Assembly: GCF_020889705.1 (NCBI RefSeq)
Contig: NZ_JACMYP010000025.1
Span: 1 to 51,673 of the forward strand
DNA from: Bradyrhizobium altum
Lineage (GTDB): Bacteria; Pseudomonadota; Alphaproteobacteria; Rhizobiales; Xanthobacteraceae
Direction: 5' to 3'
DNA length: 51,673 nt
Under the pieces are notes generated by a model. The model had not been told where the DNA came from, did not search any database, and worked only from the letters and a program-made list of their open reading frames with translations. This document shows positions 8,845-17,558 of this stretch, piece by piece (within the stretch, counting starts at the first letter, position 1; every line of letters begins with the position of its first letter). The position numbers were made by a program, and so were the translations under genes.

Positions 8845-10806
8845 CTACGCCGCGTGCACCGAGTGCTGCGGATTGTGATCGAGCAGCCCGGAGATATCGC
8901 TGCCCGACATCGGCCGGCCGATCAAATAGCCCTGCACCTCGTCGCAACTGGTCTGGCGCAGATATTCGAGCTGATCCGCGGTCTCGACGCCTTCGGCCAC
9001 GACGCCGATCTGCAGGTCCTGCGCGAGGCCGATCACCGATTTGACGATCGCAGCGCAATCCGGCTGGGTCAGCATGTCCCGGATGAAGGATTGATCGATC
9101 TTGATGCGGCTGAACGGCAGCTTGCGCAGATAGGTCAGCGACGAGAAGCCGGTGCCGAAATCGTCGAGCGCGACCGTCAGGCCGAGCTCGAGCAGCCCGT
9201 TCAGGATCGCCGGCGCCGATCCATATTTCGAGATCAGCATCGATTCGGTGATCTCGATCTCCAGCCGGTTCGGCGCGACATTGGCCTCGGCAAGCGCCTC
9301 GACGATGGTCTGCAGGATGCCGACGTTCTGGAACTGGACCGCGGAGAAATTCACCGCGATCCTGATGTCATCAGGCCAGCGCGACAGCATCGCGCAGGCG
9401 CGGCGGATCACCCACTCGCCGAGCTGGTGGATCAGTCCGCTCTCCTCGGCGATCGGAATGAAGACGCTTGGCGGAATCAGGCCGCGCGTCGGATGCTGCC
9501 AGCGCAGCAGCGCCTCGAAGCCGGTGACGCGGCCTTGGCGGATGTCGAGGAACGGCTGGTAGACCAGAAACAGCTGGTCGGCCTCGATGGCCTGTTCGAG
9601 GTCGCGCTGCAGCGCGCGACGGTCGCGCGCCGACTGGTCGCCGCTGGCCTCGAAGAAGCAGATGGTGCCGGGGCCGGATTTCTTCGCCCGGTAGAGCGCG
9701 ATGTCGACATGCTTGAGCAGATCGTGGGAGGTGTTGCCGTCCCGCGGCGCGAGCACGATGCCGATGCTGATCGCGCTGGTGATCTCGAACCCGTCGATCG
9801 GGAACGGATCGGCAAAGGCCGCGACGAACCGCTCGGCGATCGCGAGCGCATCCTCGGGCCGCGTCAAATTGGACATGATCAGCGCGAACTCGTCGCCGCC
9901 GATCCGCGCGACATGTTCGGCCGCGCGCGTGCAGCGCTGCAACCGGGCTGCCAACTGCACCAGGAGTTCGTCGCCCGCCGGATGGCCGAACCTGTCGTTG
10001 ATCTCCTTGAGGCGATCGAGATCGAGCAGCAGCACCGCGAATTCCTCGCCCGAGCGCTCCAGCCGGCTCAGCGCGCCTTTGAGCGCCTCGTTGAAGGCGA
10101 CGCGGTTCGGCAGATGCGTCAACGGATCCTGCCGCACCGTCCGTTCGGCCTCGTGCTGGGCGATGATCCGCCGCCTGAACTCGAATGCATTGACGAACAC
10201 GCCGCGCAGTAGCACGGAGCCGTAGACCAGGACGAGGACGACCATCAGGAGATAGATGAAGTCGCCGTCCCTGCCGAGGCAGATCGCGGTGCCGACGAAG
10301 ATCGGCCCGGTGAAGGCAATGGCGGCGATCGGGATCGTGGAGAAGGCGAAGGCGCCGCCGGCCAGCATGCCGGCGCAGAGACACGTGATCACCAATTGCG
10401 CGCCGCTCGATGCGTTCGCAAAGAAGGCGACCGGGACGACGCCCCAGGCAGCACCGAGCGCCAGCGCATTGCGCACCAGCCGGTACATGGTCCGGCGCGA
10501 CACGAATTGCGGCTTGGCGATGCGGCGCGATGCGCGCACCTGCATGCCGAAGAACAGCGCCGCGCCGCTCACGGCGGCCGCCCACACCAGCGCGAAGGCC
10601 CAATCTGGCGATTGCCACAGTGCAACCGCGAGCACCAGCGCGTTGCAGGCGTTGGCCAGCATGATGCCGAAGGAATAACCGAGCACGAGCGAAACCTGCT
10701 CGGCGCGGATGTGGCCGGCAAGCGTTTCGTCTGTCGGTGGTGCGCCGAAGGCCGCGAGGTCACCCGCGAACAAGGCCGCGAAATATGATCTGAGATCGAT
10801 ACGCAT
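8845..10806 (-). CDS. Membrane GGDEF-EAL cyclic-di-GMP protein
   Basis: A 653-residue protein with an N-terminal block of about five membrane helices (residues about 37-205; a MASE-like integral sensor I cannot name), then GGDEF (303-307) and EAL (431-433) domains, both with intact catalytic signatures (EALLRWQHPTRG, LDDFGTGFSS, VVAEGVET). The inhibitory-site position before GGDEF reads RAAE rather than RxxD, so product inhibition may be weak. ATG 10806 is used; another ATG at 10836 is in frame and neither has a strong ribosome site. The gene lies alone on the opposite strand inside the aromatic-catabolism island, perhaps linking substrate availability to motility or biofilm state. Confidence 0.87.
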   Translation of the reverse strand: MRIDLRSYFAALFAGDLAAFGAPPTDETLAGHIRAEQVSLVLGYSFGIMLANACNALVLAVALWQSPDWAFALVWAAAVSGAALFFGMQVRASRRIAKPQFVSRRTMYRLVRNALALGAAWGVVPVAFFANASSGAQLVITCLCAGMLAGGAFAFSTIPIAAIAFTGPIFVGTAICLGRDGDFIYLLMVVLVLVYGSVLLRGVFVNAFEFRRRIIAQHEAERTVRQDPLTHLPNRVAFNEALKGALSRLERSGEEFAVLLLDLDRLKEINDRFGHPAGDELLVQLAARLQRCTRAAEHVARIGGDEFALIMSNLTRPEDALAIAERFVAAFADPFPIDGFEITSAISIGIVLAPRDGNTSHDLLKHVDIALYRAKKSGPGTICFFEASGDQSARDRRALQRDLEQAIEADQLFLVYQPFLDIRQGRVTGFEALLRWQHPTRGLIPPSVFIPIAEESGLIHQLGEWVIRRACAMLSRWPDDIRIAVNFSAVQFQNVGILQTIVEALAEANVAPNRLEIEITESMLISKYGSAPAILNGLLELGLTVALDDFGTGFSSLTYLRKLPFSRIKIDQSFIRDMLTQPDCAAIVKSVIGLAQDLQIGVVAEGVETADQLEYLRQTSCDEVQGYLIGRPMSGSDISGLLDHNPQHSVHAA

Positions 10807-11074
10807 CTCACTACATTGCCTGCGTGGTTTGACCATGCGCAGGGACGAAGAATTCTCTGCAAACCTTTGACAAACTATGAACTATTGGAACGAACCGTGC
10901 CACGGCGGGCTCACGTTTTGGTTCCCGCCGGCAGGCATTGCTAACAAATCGATACAAATGCGTGATGCGAGGTCACGGACCGGCAGAGATTTGCCCAATC
11001 CCACGCGGCTTGATCGCTTGCCGGTTTTTCGCAATGAGTTGGGTTCCCGCGACCGGCAAAACCAGAAGGTGCAC

Positions 11075-12070
11075 ATGAGCTTGCCGACCACGAACCACGA
11101 TCCCGGGTTTCGGATCACGCGGGCCAGCCACGTCGTCCTGACCGTCCGTGACCTCGCGGCGAGCCGGCAGTTCTACGAAAATGTGATCGGGCTGATCCTG
11201 ACCGCGGAGCAGGGCGATGCGCTCTATTTCCGCGGCGTCGAGGAGGCCTGTCATCACAGCCTTGTGTTGCGCAAGGGCGAACGCGCCGTCTGCGCGCGGC
11301 TCGGCCTACGGGTGTTCCAGGACGGTGACCTTGACCGGCTCAAGGGCTTCTTCGAAGCGCAAGGCTGCGAGGCCGCCTGGGCCGAGGTGCCGCACCAGGG
11401 CCGGACGCTGCATGCGACCGATCCGGCGGGCACGCCGCTGGAGTTCTGTGCGACCATGCCGGTCGAGCCGCGCATGATCACCCGATTCACCCGCCATGCC
11501 GGCGGCTCGGCGCTGCGGCTCGATCATTACCAGGTGCTGACGCCCGACGTGCGCAAGGCGTGCGAGTTCTACACCGCGGCCGGCTTTCGGCTCAGCGAGT
11601 ATATCGCGCCAGCGGGCACGTTCGATCTGCGCGGCGTATTCCTGCAGCGCAAGGGCAATCCGCACGACATTGTGTTCTTCAACGGCGCGGGGCCGCGGCT
11701 GCATCATTTCGCGTTCCTCGCGCCCGAGGTCCATCACCTGCTGAACGCCTGCGATCTCGCCGGCGAGCTCGGCTATGGCGCGGCCGTCGAACGCGGACCC
11801 GGGCGGCACGGGCCGGGGCACGCGATGTATGTCTACATGCGCGATCCCGATGGGCACCGCGTCGAGCTGTTCAACACGCACTACCAGATCATGGATATCG
11901 AGAACGAGCCGATCGGCTGGGATCCGTCAGACCACAAGATCTCGTTCCCCTGGGGCCTGCCCGCGCGGCAAGCCTGGTTCGAGGAGGCGACGCCGTTCGA
12001 AGGTGTCGCGATCCGCGAGCCGCAGGTGAAGCCGAAGCCGTTGACGCTCGAGAGCTACCTCGCGAAGTAG
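11075..12070 (+). CDS. Type I extradiol ring-cleavage dioxygenase
   Basis: A 331-residue two-module VOC-fold enzyme that cleaves a catechol ring next to the hydroxyls using Fe(II) or Mn(II). The metal ligands are in the second module: His151 (LRLDHYQVL), His210 (RLHHFAFLA) and Glu264 (HRVELF). Their spacing closely follows homoprotocatechuate 2,3-dioxygenase (155, 214, 267), and the extended C-terminus also resembles that family. Homoprotocatechuate or a phenylpropanoid-type catechol is therefore the likely substrate, but this is inference. The frame is open upstream to 10877; ATG 11075 has AGAAGG just before it. The hydroxylase gene starts 1 bp after its stop, so the two form a hydroxylation-cleavage pair. 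Confidence 0.82.
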   Translation: MSLPTTNHDPGFRITRASHVVLTVRDLAASRQFYENVIGLILTAEQGDALYFRGVEEACHHSLVLRKGERAVCARLGLRVFQDGDLDRLKGFFEAQGCEAAWAEVPHQGRTLHATDPAGTPLEFCATMPVEPRMITRFTRHAGGSALRLDHYQVLTPDVRKACEFYTAAGFRLSEYIAPAGTFDLRGVFLQRKGNPHDIVFFNGAGPRLHHFAFLAPEVHHLLNACDLAGELGYGAAVERGPGRHGPGHAMYVYMRDPDGHRVELFNTHYQIMDIENEPIGWDPSDHKISFPWGLPARQAWFEEATPFEGVAIREPQVKPKPLTLESYLAK

Positions 12071-12071
12071 C

Positions 12072-13700
12072 ATGTCGATGTCAGCGAAACCCGGGCATGA
12101 TCCCTTGTATGACGCGGCCATCGTCGGCCTCGGGCCGGTCGGCGCCATCTTCGCCAATCTGCTCGCGCAAGCCGGCCTGAGCGTCGCCGTCGTCGAGCGC
12201 ACCGCCGACATCTACGACAAGCCGCGCGCGATCACGCTCGATCACGAGGCGCTGCGCGTGCTGCAGGCGATCGGGCTCGGAGATTTCATGGAGCAGGCGA
12301 TCGCCCCGCATAACGGCTCTCATTATCTCGGCGTCGACGGCGAGATCATCAAGATCTTCGACCCGATGCCGCCGCCGTATCCGCTCGGCTGGATTCCGAA
12401 CGTGACTTTCGTGCAGCCGGATGTCGAGCAGGCGCTGCGCGAGAAGCTCGCCGAATATCCGCATGTCGACGTTTTCCTCGCAACGGCCGGCGTGGCGCTC
12501 GAGCAGGACGAGCGCGCGGTGACGTTGACGGCGCGGCGCGAGCAAGGTGAGGAGTTCCTGATCCGCGCGCGCTATCTGGTCGGCTGCGACGGCGCCAACA
12601 GCTTCGTGCGTAAGCAGCTCGGCATTGGTCTCGACGACCTTGCCTTCGATGAATGGTGGATGGTGGTGGATACGCTGACCAGCGATCCCGCCAAGCGGGC
12701 GGCCCGGAGCTTTCAGTATTGCTGGCCGTCGCGGCCGGGCACCTTCGTGCCGGGGCCGCGCAATCTGCGGCGCTGGGAGATCAAGTTGCTGCCGGGCGAG
12801 GATCCCGAGGCGGCCGGCGCACCCGACAACGTCGCGAAACTGCTGAAGGGCTTCACCGACATTTCCGATCTCACGATCTGGCGTTCGGCGGTCTATCGCT
12901 TTCATGCGCTGCTTGGGCAGCGCTGGCGCGACCGCCGTGTGCTCCTGATGGGCGATGCCGTGCACCAGACGCCGCCGTTCCTCGGGCAGGGGCTGTGCGC
13001 CGGCATCCGCGATGCCGTGAACCTTGCCTGGAAGCTGAGGCTGGTTCTCCGTGGCGATGCCGGCGAGACGCTGCTCGACGCTTACGAGATCGAGCGCAAG
13101 GCGCATGTCCGCGCCGTCGTGGCCAGCGCCAAGGAGTTCGGCAAGATCATCGGCGAACTCGATCCTGTAGCGGCCGCCGAACGTGACGTGCGGCTGCGCG
13201 CCGACCTGAAGGCCGGCAAGGCCGAAACCATCAGGCAGAAATTCATTCCCGATCTCGTCTCCGGTCTGATCGCGCGCGATGCCGTTCTCGCCGGGCGGCT
13301 GTTCGTGCAGCCGCATGTGCGTGCGCCGGATGGACGGACGTGCCGGCTCGACGATTTGCTGAGGCTGGAGTTCGCGATCGTGACGGCAGCCGCGGAGCCG
13401 ATGGCGTGGCTGTCGGACGCGTCCCGTGCCGCTTGGCAGCATCTCGCCGGCGAACGTGTCGTCATCGCCACGTCAGGTGAAAGCGGCGATGCCAACGGCA
13501 TTCTGAACGTGGTCGAGCGCGATGGGCTGTTCGCCGACTGGATGCGGCAACATGGCGCCGCCGCGGTCATCGTGCGGCCCGACCGTTACGTCTTCGGAGC
13601 CGCCGGCAGCGCCGACGAGCTCAATATGCTCGTCGGGCAACTGCTCGAAGGTCTCGGTGCGAGACATCAGTCGTTCCCGGCGACATCAGTCACTTCTTGA
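12072..13700 (+). CDS. MhpA-type FAD aromatic hydroxylase
   Basis: A 542-residue class A flavoprotein monooxygenase that adds a hydroxyl to a phenol to make a catechol. The dinucleotide fold GLGPVG is at 19-24, the second FAD motif is GDAVHQTPPFLGQG, and the CDGANSFVR segment is the conserved DG motif. The best family fit is 3-(3-hydroxyphenyl)propionate/3-hydroxycinnamate hydroxylase (MhpA). The start lies 1 bp after the extradiol dioxygenase stop, indicating translational coupling; the pair would convert a monophenol to a ring-opened semialdehyde. The last 11 bp overlap the convergent GlcG-like gene. No hydratase or aldolase genes of an mhp pathway are in the window. Confidence 0.83.
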   Translation: MSMSAKPGHDPLYDAAIVGLGPVGAIFANLLAQAGLSVAVVERTADIYDKPRAITLDHEALRVLQAIGLGDFMEQAIAPHNGSHYLGVDGEIIKIFDPMPPPYPLGWIPNVTFVQPDVEQALREKLAEYPHVDVFLATAGVALEQDERAVTLTARREQGEEFLIRARYLVGCDGANSFVRKQLGIGLDDLAFDEWWMVVDTLTSDPAKRAARSFQYCWPSRPGTFVPGPRNLRRWEIKLLPGEDPEAAGAPDNVAKLLKGFTDISDLTIWRSAVYRFHALLGQRWRDRRVLLMGDAVHQTPPFLGQGLCAGIRDAVNLAWKLRLVLRGDAGETLLDAYEIERKAHVRAVVASAKEFGKIIGELDPVAAAERDVRLRADLKAGKAETIRQKFIPDLVSGLIARDAVLAGRLFVQPHVRAPDGRTCRLDDLLRLEFAIVTAAAEPMAWLSDASRAAWQHLAGERVVIATSGESGDANGILNVVERDGLFADWMRQHGAAAVIVRPDRYVFGAAGSADELNMLVGQLLEGLGARHQSFPATSVTS

Positions 13701-14163
13701 TGTCGGCGGCGACCAGCACGCGGTGGCCGTGCAGCAGCTCCTGCAAGGCCTGCAGGGCTGCGACGCCGCATTGGGTGTCCTGCTCGCCGTTGCCGCCGCT
13801 CAACCCGATGCCGCCGACAACCTCGTCGTCGACGACGATCGGAAAGCCGCCGACGAACACTGCAAATTTTCCGTCAAAACTCCACTGGATGCCGAAGGCT
13901 TCGTTGCCGGGCAGGGCAGGTCCGTTCGGTGGCTGGTTGAACAGATGGGTGGAGCGCTTGTGTCCGGCCGCCGTGAACGCCTTGTTCCAGGCGATCTGCG
14001 GGCCGGTGACCCGCGCGCCATCCATCCGCTCCAACGCCAGCGGATAGCCGCCGTCATCGGTCACGCAGACCGTCTCCGCAATGCCGATCTCGGCGGATTT
14101 GCGGATCGCGGCCGCGATCATGTGGCGGGCTTCGGCAAGTTCGAGTTTGAAAGACTGTCTCAT
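13690..14163 (-). CDS. GlcG/HbpS-like heme-binding family protein
   Basis: A 157-residue protein of the GlcG/HbpS (DUF336) family. The family core is clear: ALERMDGARVTGPQIAWNKA, the GGFPIVVDDEVVGGIGLSGG strand-turn and a final DTQCGVAALQAL helix. Members often sit in oxidation operons for aromatics and glycolate, but their biochemical role is mostly unproven; some bind heme or cobalamin. It is the third gene of a leftward unit after the permease and aldehyde dehydrogenase, 40 bp downstream of the latter. It overlaps the convergent hydroxylase gene by 11 bp. Confidence 0.8.
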   Translation of the reverse strand: MRQSFKLELAEARHMIAAAIRKSAEIGIAETVCVTDDGGYPLALERMDGARVTGPQIAWNKAFTAAGHKRSTHLFNQPPNGPALPGNEAFGIQWSFDGKFAVFVGGFPIVVDDEVVGGIGLSGGNGEQDTQCGVAALQALQELLHGHRVLVAADIKK

Positions 14164-14203
14164 CGCTTTGGTCCAGGATTGGAGTGAAGTCGTCGACCGC
14201 GGC

Positions 14204-15709
14204 TCAGGTGCCGCGGTAGACCGTCTTGATCTGGGTGTAGAATTCGAGGCCGGTGCGGCCGGACTCGCGGAAGGTCGAAGTGCTCGACCGCTTCAATCCG
14301 CCGAACGGCGCGTTGATCAAATTGCCGGTGGTGGTGCGGTTGATCTTCACCGTGCCGGACTGGACGTCATTGGCGAAATCGTGCATCGCGCGCGGATTGC
14401 GCGTCACGATCGCGGCCGACAGGCCGTACTCGCTGGCATTGGCCTTGGCGATCGCGTCAATATAGCTGTCGACCTCGATGATCGCGATGACCGGGCCGAA
14501 AATCTCCTCACGTGCGATCGTCATGTCCTGGGTCACATCGGTGAAGATCGCGGGTGAGACGAAGTATCCGCCGTCATAGGCGGCACCGGTGAGCCGATCG
14601 CCGCCATGGAGATGCGTTGCTTCCTTCTTCCCGATCGCGACGTAGCGCAGCACGGTTTCGAGCTGCCTGGCCGTGGCGAGCGGCCCCATCTCCATTCCGC
14701 TGGTGAGGCCGCTGCCGATCTTGATCGCCTTCACCTTGGCGAGCAGCCGTGCGGTGAACTCGGCTCGCACCTGCTTCATGACCAGGACGCGGCTGGTGCC
14801 GGTACAGGCCTGGCCGGCCAGCGACAGGCCGCCCTTGACGGTCAAATCGACCGCCAGATCGAGGTCGGCGTCGTCCATGACGATCAGCGGGTTCTTGCCG
14901 CCGAGCTCCATTTGCGTGCGGGTCGTGAAGCTGACCGCGCGGCAAATCTGTTCGCCGGCGGATGTCGACCCGGTGAAGGAAATCGCGCGAATGACCGGCG
15001 GCTCGGTGATCGCAGGCCCGATCTCGCCGGCCTTCCCGGTGATGAAGTTGAGCGCGCCGCTCGGCAGGCCCGCCGCAATCAGCGCCTCCGCCAGACGATA
15101 GCCGCTCAGCGGCGCATCGGACGACGGCTTGAACACCACCGTGTTGCCGGTGACGAGGGCCGGTGCGATCTTGCGCGCCGGGATGGAAATCGGAAAATTC
15201 CAGGGCGTGATCACCGACACGACGCCGAGCGGCTCGCGCAACGTATAGACCGTCATGTCTGCATCGTCGTTCGGAAACACCTCGCCGGTGAGCGACTGTC
15301 CCTCGACGGCATAGAACCGCAGGGTCTGCGCCGAGCGCAGCACCTCGTCACGCGCGAGGCCGAGCGATTTGCCCATTTCCCGCGTCATCTCCCGCGCGAT
15401 GTGATCGGCGCGGGCCTCGAGATGATCCGCGGCCCGGTTCAGGATGGCGGCGCGTTTGGAGATCGGCGTCCGCCTCCAGCCTTCGAACGCCGCGGCCGCG
15501 GCATTGACGGCCGCTTGCGCATCGGCGGCGGTCGATTCCTGGAAGCGTCCGACCAGGTCGCTGGTGTCGGCGGGATTGATGTTCACGAACGATCTGCCGG
15601 AGGTACTCGGGATCCGCTCGCCGGCGATCAGGTTCGGAAATTCCTCGATCCCTGCGCTGCCCTCCGCGGAAGGGGGCGCGTTGCGTATCGTCGTTTCAGC
15701 TATCGTCAC
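14204..15709 (-). CDS. NAD(P)-dependent aldehyde dehydrogenase
   Basis: A 501-residue ALDH-superfamily enzyme that oxidises an aldehyde to the acid. All catalytic residues are present at almost standard numbering: Asn171 (PWNFP), Lys194, Glu268 (MELGGKNP) and Cys302 (GQACTGTSR). The C-terminal APFGGLKRSS...EFYTQIKTVY block resembles alpha-ketoglutaric-semialdehyde and vanillin/benzaldehyde dehydrogenases. Beside van genes a vanillin dehydrogenase role is attractive but unproven. The start is GTG 15709 with AGGAGA upstream. It lies 10 bp after the permease stop, so permease, ALDH and GlcG form one leftward operon behind the GTATAC operator-like site. Confidence 0.85.
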   Translation of the reverse strand: MTIAETTIRNAPPSAEGSAGIEEFPNLIAGERIPSTSGRSFVNINPADTSDLVGRFQESTAADAQAAVNAAAAAFEGWRRTPISKRAAILNRAADHLEARADHIAREMTREMGKSLGLARDEVLRSAQTLRFYAVEGQSLTGEVFPNDDADMTVYTLREPLGVVSVITPWNFPISIPARKIAPALVTGNTVVFKPSSDAPLSGYRLAEALIAAGLPSGALNFITGKAGEIGPAITEPPVIRAISFTGSTSAGEQICRAVSFTTRTQMELGGKNPLIVMDDADLDLAVDLTVKGGLSLAGQACTGTSRVLVMKQVRAEFTARLLAKVKAIKIGSGLTSGMEMGPLATARQLETVLRYVAIGKKEATHLHGGDRLTGAAYDGGYFVSPAIFTDVTQDMTIAREEIFGPVIAIIEVDSYIDAIAKANASEYGLSAAIVTRNPRAMHDFANDVQSGTVKINRTTTGNLINAPFGGLKRSSTSTFRESGRTGLEFYTQIKTVYRGT

Positions 15710-15719
15710 AGGATTCTCC

Positions 15720-17261
15720 TCAATGCCAGATCAGCACCGCGCAGACGGTCGACACCGCGAGCCCGGTCAATACGGGGATCATCGCCGTCCGCACGATCTG
15801 GAACACGGGGACGCGCGCGAAGCCGGCCACTGCGATCAGCGACGACCAGGCCACCAGGGTGCCGCCGCCGGTCCACACCGCGCCCATCTGGCCGATCGCG
15901 GCGAGCGTCGCGGGCTCCATTCCGACCGACGGTGCCAGCGCGCCCGACAGTGAGCCGGTCAGCGGCAAGCCGGCAAAGCCCGAGCCGTCGATGCCGGTGA
16001 TCATGCCTGATATCAGGATGCCGAAGGCGACGAAAATCTCGTTGCCGGGGATCCAGGCCTGAGCGGTCTGGATCAGTTCGAACAGGAGGCTCGGCGCCTG
16101 GGCCGCGGGCACCCCGAGGATCGGCGCAGACAGGCCCGGCTCGGCGCCGAGAAAGAAGAACCCCGCGATCGGCAGCACGGAGCCCATCGCCTTGAATGCG
16201 AAGACGAAGCCTTCGGTGACGTGGTCGGCGCTGGTGTCGAGGAATTTGCGCAGGTCATCGGTGATGAAGGATGCGCAGATCATCAGGATCGCGGCGACGC
16301 CGCCGACCAGTGCGGCAGCGTCGCCGCCCTTGAGGTCGTGGCCGATGCCAAGCTTGGCCAGCACCATCACGGCGATGACGCAGAGAAAGGCGAGCGGGGT
16401 CGCAACCGCAAAGAATTTCGACCAGCCTTCGCGGCGCGTCGGCACCCCGGCGAGTTCCTTGTCGATCTGCGCCTGGGTCGCGAGCGGCCGCTGGCCGTCG
16501 GCGGTGCCGCGTGCGATCTCCGCCTTGTCGAAGCTGCCTTCCTGCTCCAGCCGCGCCAATTCGCCGTTGCTGGACTGCGCCTGCCAGCGCTCCAGCAGCC
16601 GCTCGTCGGGCTTGGTGATCGACTTGCGGATCGAAAGATAGGCGAGCGTCAACGCGATGCCGCCCGTGATGAGCGACAGCACCAGCGCGCGGTCCGCGAC
16701 GGTGGCGGCGCTGACCGCGGCGCCGGCCGCCTTGGCGCTGATCCCGGGCGCAACGCCGATCACATAGTCCGACGACAGCGCCATGCCCTGTCCGGCGATC
16801 GCGATCGCAATGGCACCGCCGAGCGGCGACAGGCCGGCCGCAATCGCCGCGGGCAGCAGCACCGCGGACACCAGCGGCACCGCCGGCGTCGGCCAGAAGA
16901 ACAGCGAGATCACATAGGTGATGGCGGCAAGCACGAAGTAGGCGGTGTGTCCGCTCTTCATAATGGCGCGGAACGGTTCGACCATGCGAATGTCCGAGCG
17001 CAGCACCTTGAGCGCGTTCAGCAGCGCCGTCATCAGCGCGATCACCAGGAAGATGTTGAAGAGCTCCTTGGCGGCGGTGAAGCTCGCGTTGAAGACGCTG
17101 GCAAGCGCCGCGACCGGGCTGTGCGTCCAGGCAAGCGCGACCAGGAGTGTCGCGATCACCGACGGCACCACGACGTTGGCGCGCCAGATCATGGTGAGAA
17201 CGATGACGGCGACGCCGAGCAAATAGACCCAGTGCGCGGCAACGATCGGAGCGTGCTGCAT
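15720..17261 (-). CDS. Integral membrane permease, substrate unknown
   Basis: A 513-residue protein with roughly 12-13 hydrophobic helices and a central charged cytoplasmic loop (about residues 225-285). The overall shape (two halves, re-entrant Gly/Ser/Pro-rich loops such as FFWPTPAVPLVSA and GMITGIDGSGFAGLPLTG) suggests an ion-coupled organic-anion permease of the IT superfamily, but I do not recognise the exact family. ATG 17261 has GAGGGGGAAGC upstream; a longer frame from 17468 would swallow both operator-like sites and is rejected. It heads the operon with ALDH and the GlcG-like gene and is divergent from the diiron operon. Uptake of an aromatic acid is the most economical guess. Confidence 0.72.
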   Translation of the reverse strand: MQHAPIVAAHWVYLLGVAVIVLTMIWRANVVVPSVIATLLVALAWTHSPVAALASVFNASFTAAKELFNIFLVIALMTALLNALKVLRSDIRMVEPFRAIMKSGHTAYFVLAAITYVISLFFWPTPAVPLVSAVLLPAAIAAGLSPLGGAIAIAIAGQGMALSSDYVIGVAPGISAKAAGAAVSAATVADRALVLSLITGGIALTLAYLSIRKSITKPDERLLERWQAQSSNGELARLEQEGSFDKAEIARGTADGQRPLATQAQIDKELAGVPTRREGWSKFFAVATPLAFLCVIAVMVLAKLGIGHDLKGGDAAALVGGVAAILMICASFITDDLRKFLDTSADHVTEGFVFAFKAMGSVLPIAGFFFLGAEPGLSAPILGVPAAQAPSLLFELIQTAQAWIPGNEIFVAFGILISGMITGIDGSGFAGLPLTGSLSGALAPSVGMEPATLAAIGQMGAVWTGGGTLVAWSSLIAVAGFARVPVFQIVRTAMIPVLTGLAVSTVCAVLIWH

Positions 17262-17295
17262 GGTTGTTGCTTCCCCCTCTAATGCGGTGAATAAT

Positions 17296-17308
17296 GTATA
17301 CTGTATTC
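17296..17308 (-). promoter_or_regulatory. Operator-like site upstream of the permease operon
   Basis: GTATAC-T-GTATTC lies 35 bp upstream of the permease start. It differs at one base from the perfect GTATAC-A-GTATAC at 17473-17485 in the same divergent intergenic region. It is probably bound by the same GntR/FCD regulator; which of the two nearby regulators cannot be told from sequence. Confidence 0.6.
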
Positions 17309-17454
17309 CGCAATGGCAAGCGCAAATTGCGAGCTTGCAATCCGTGCGTCGCAAAAGGATGGGGCATTTTTTGTGCATTAGAAGCAAAAAATAGCGGCAA
17401 TTCAATGCGGTTGGTGTCTGGTGGGATGGACGGCGGGGAACCCGGCCTTCGGTG

Positions 17455-17485
17455 TTGACAGGCGCCAAGATAGTATACAGTATAC
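17455..17485 (+). promoter_or_regulatory. Promoter and perfect operator-like repeat for the diiron operon
   Basis: A consensus -35 element TTGACA (17455-17460) is followed at the -10 distance by GTATAC-A-GTATAC (17473-17485), where AGTATA could serve as -10 with an 18-bp spacer. A repressor on the repeat would block polymerase directly. The diiron-enzyme start is 74 bp downstream. The rest of the 297-bp divergent region holds only the companion site for the permease operon. Confidence 0.65.
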
Positions 17486-17558
17486 CGAAATAGCCGACCG
17501 AAACGAACCGATGGTCCGTTGCCGGACGGCGATTTCTTCACGGCACAGGAGCGCCACG

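Noticed and set aside
8680..10212. 510-codon open frame on the plus strand
   Set aside because: It lies exactly opposite the leftward GGDEF-EAL gene, has an Arg/Asp/Ala-heavy composition without any domain, and the opposite strand shows clear catalytic motifs.
16221..17282. 353-codon plus-strand frame opposite the permease
   Set aside because: Composition (many Arg, Gly, His, Gln) is typical of the antisense of a membrane protein gene; no motif or ribosome site.
17262..17468. N-terminal extension of the permease to 17468
   Set aside because: It would translate both operator-like sites and adds a Cys/His/Arg-rich stretch before the natural first helix; ATG 17261 has a strong ribosome site.
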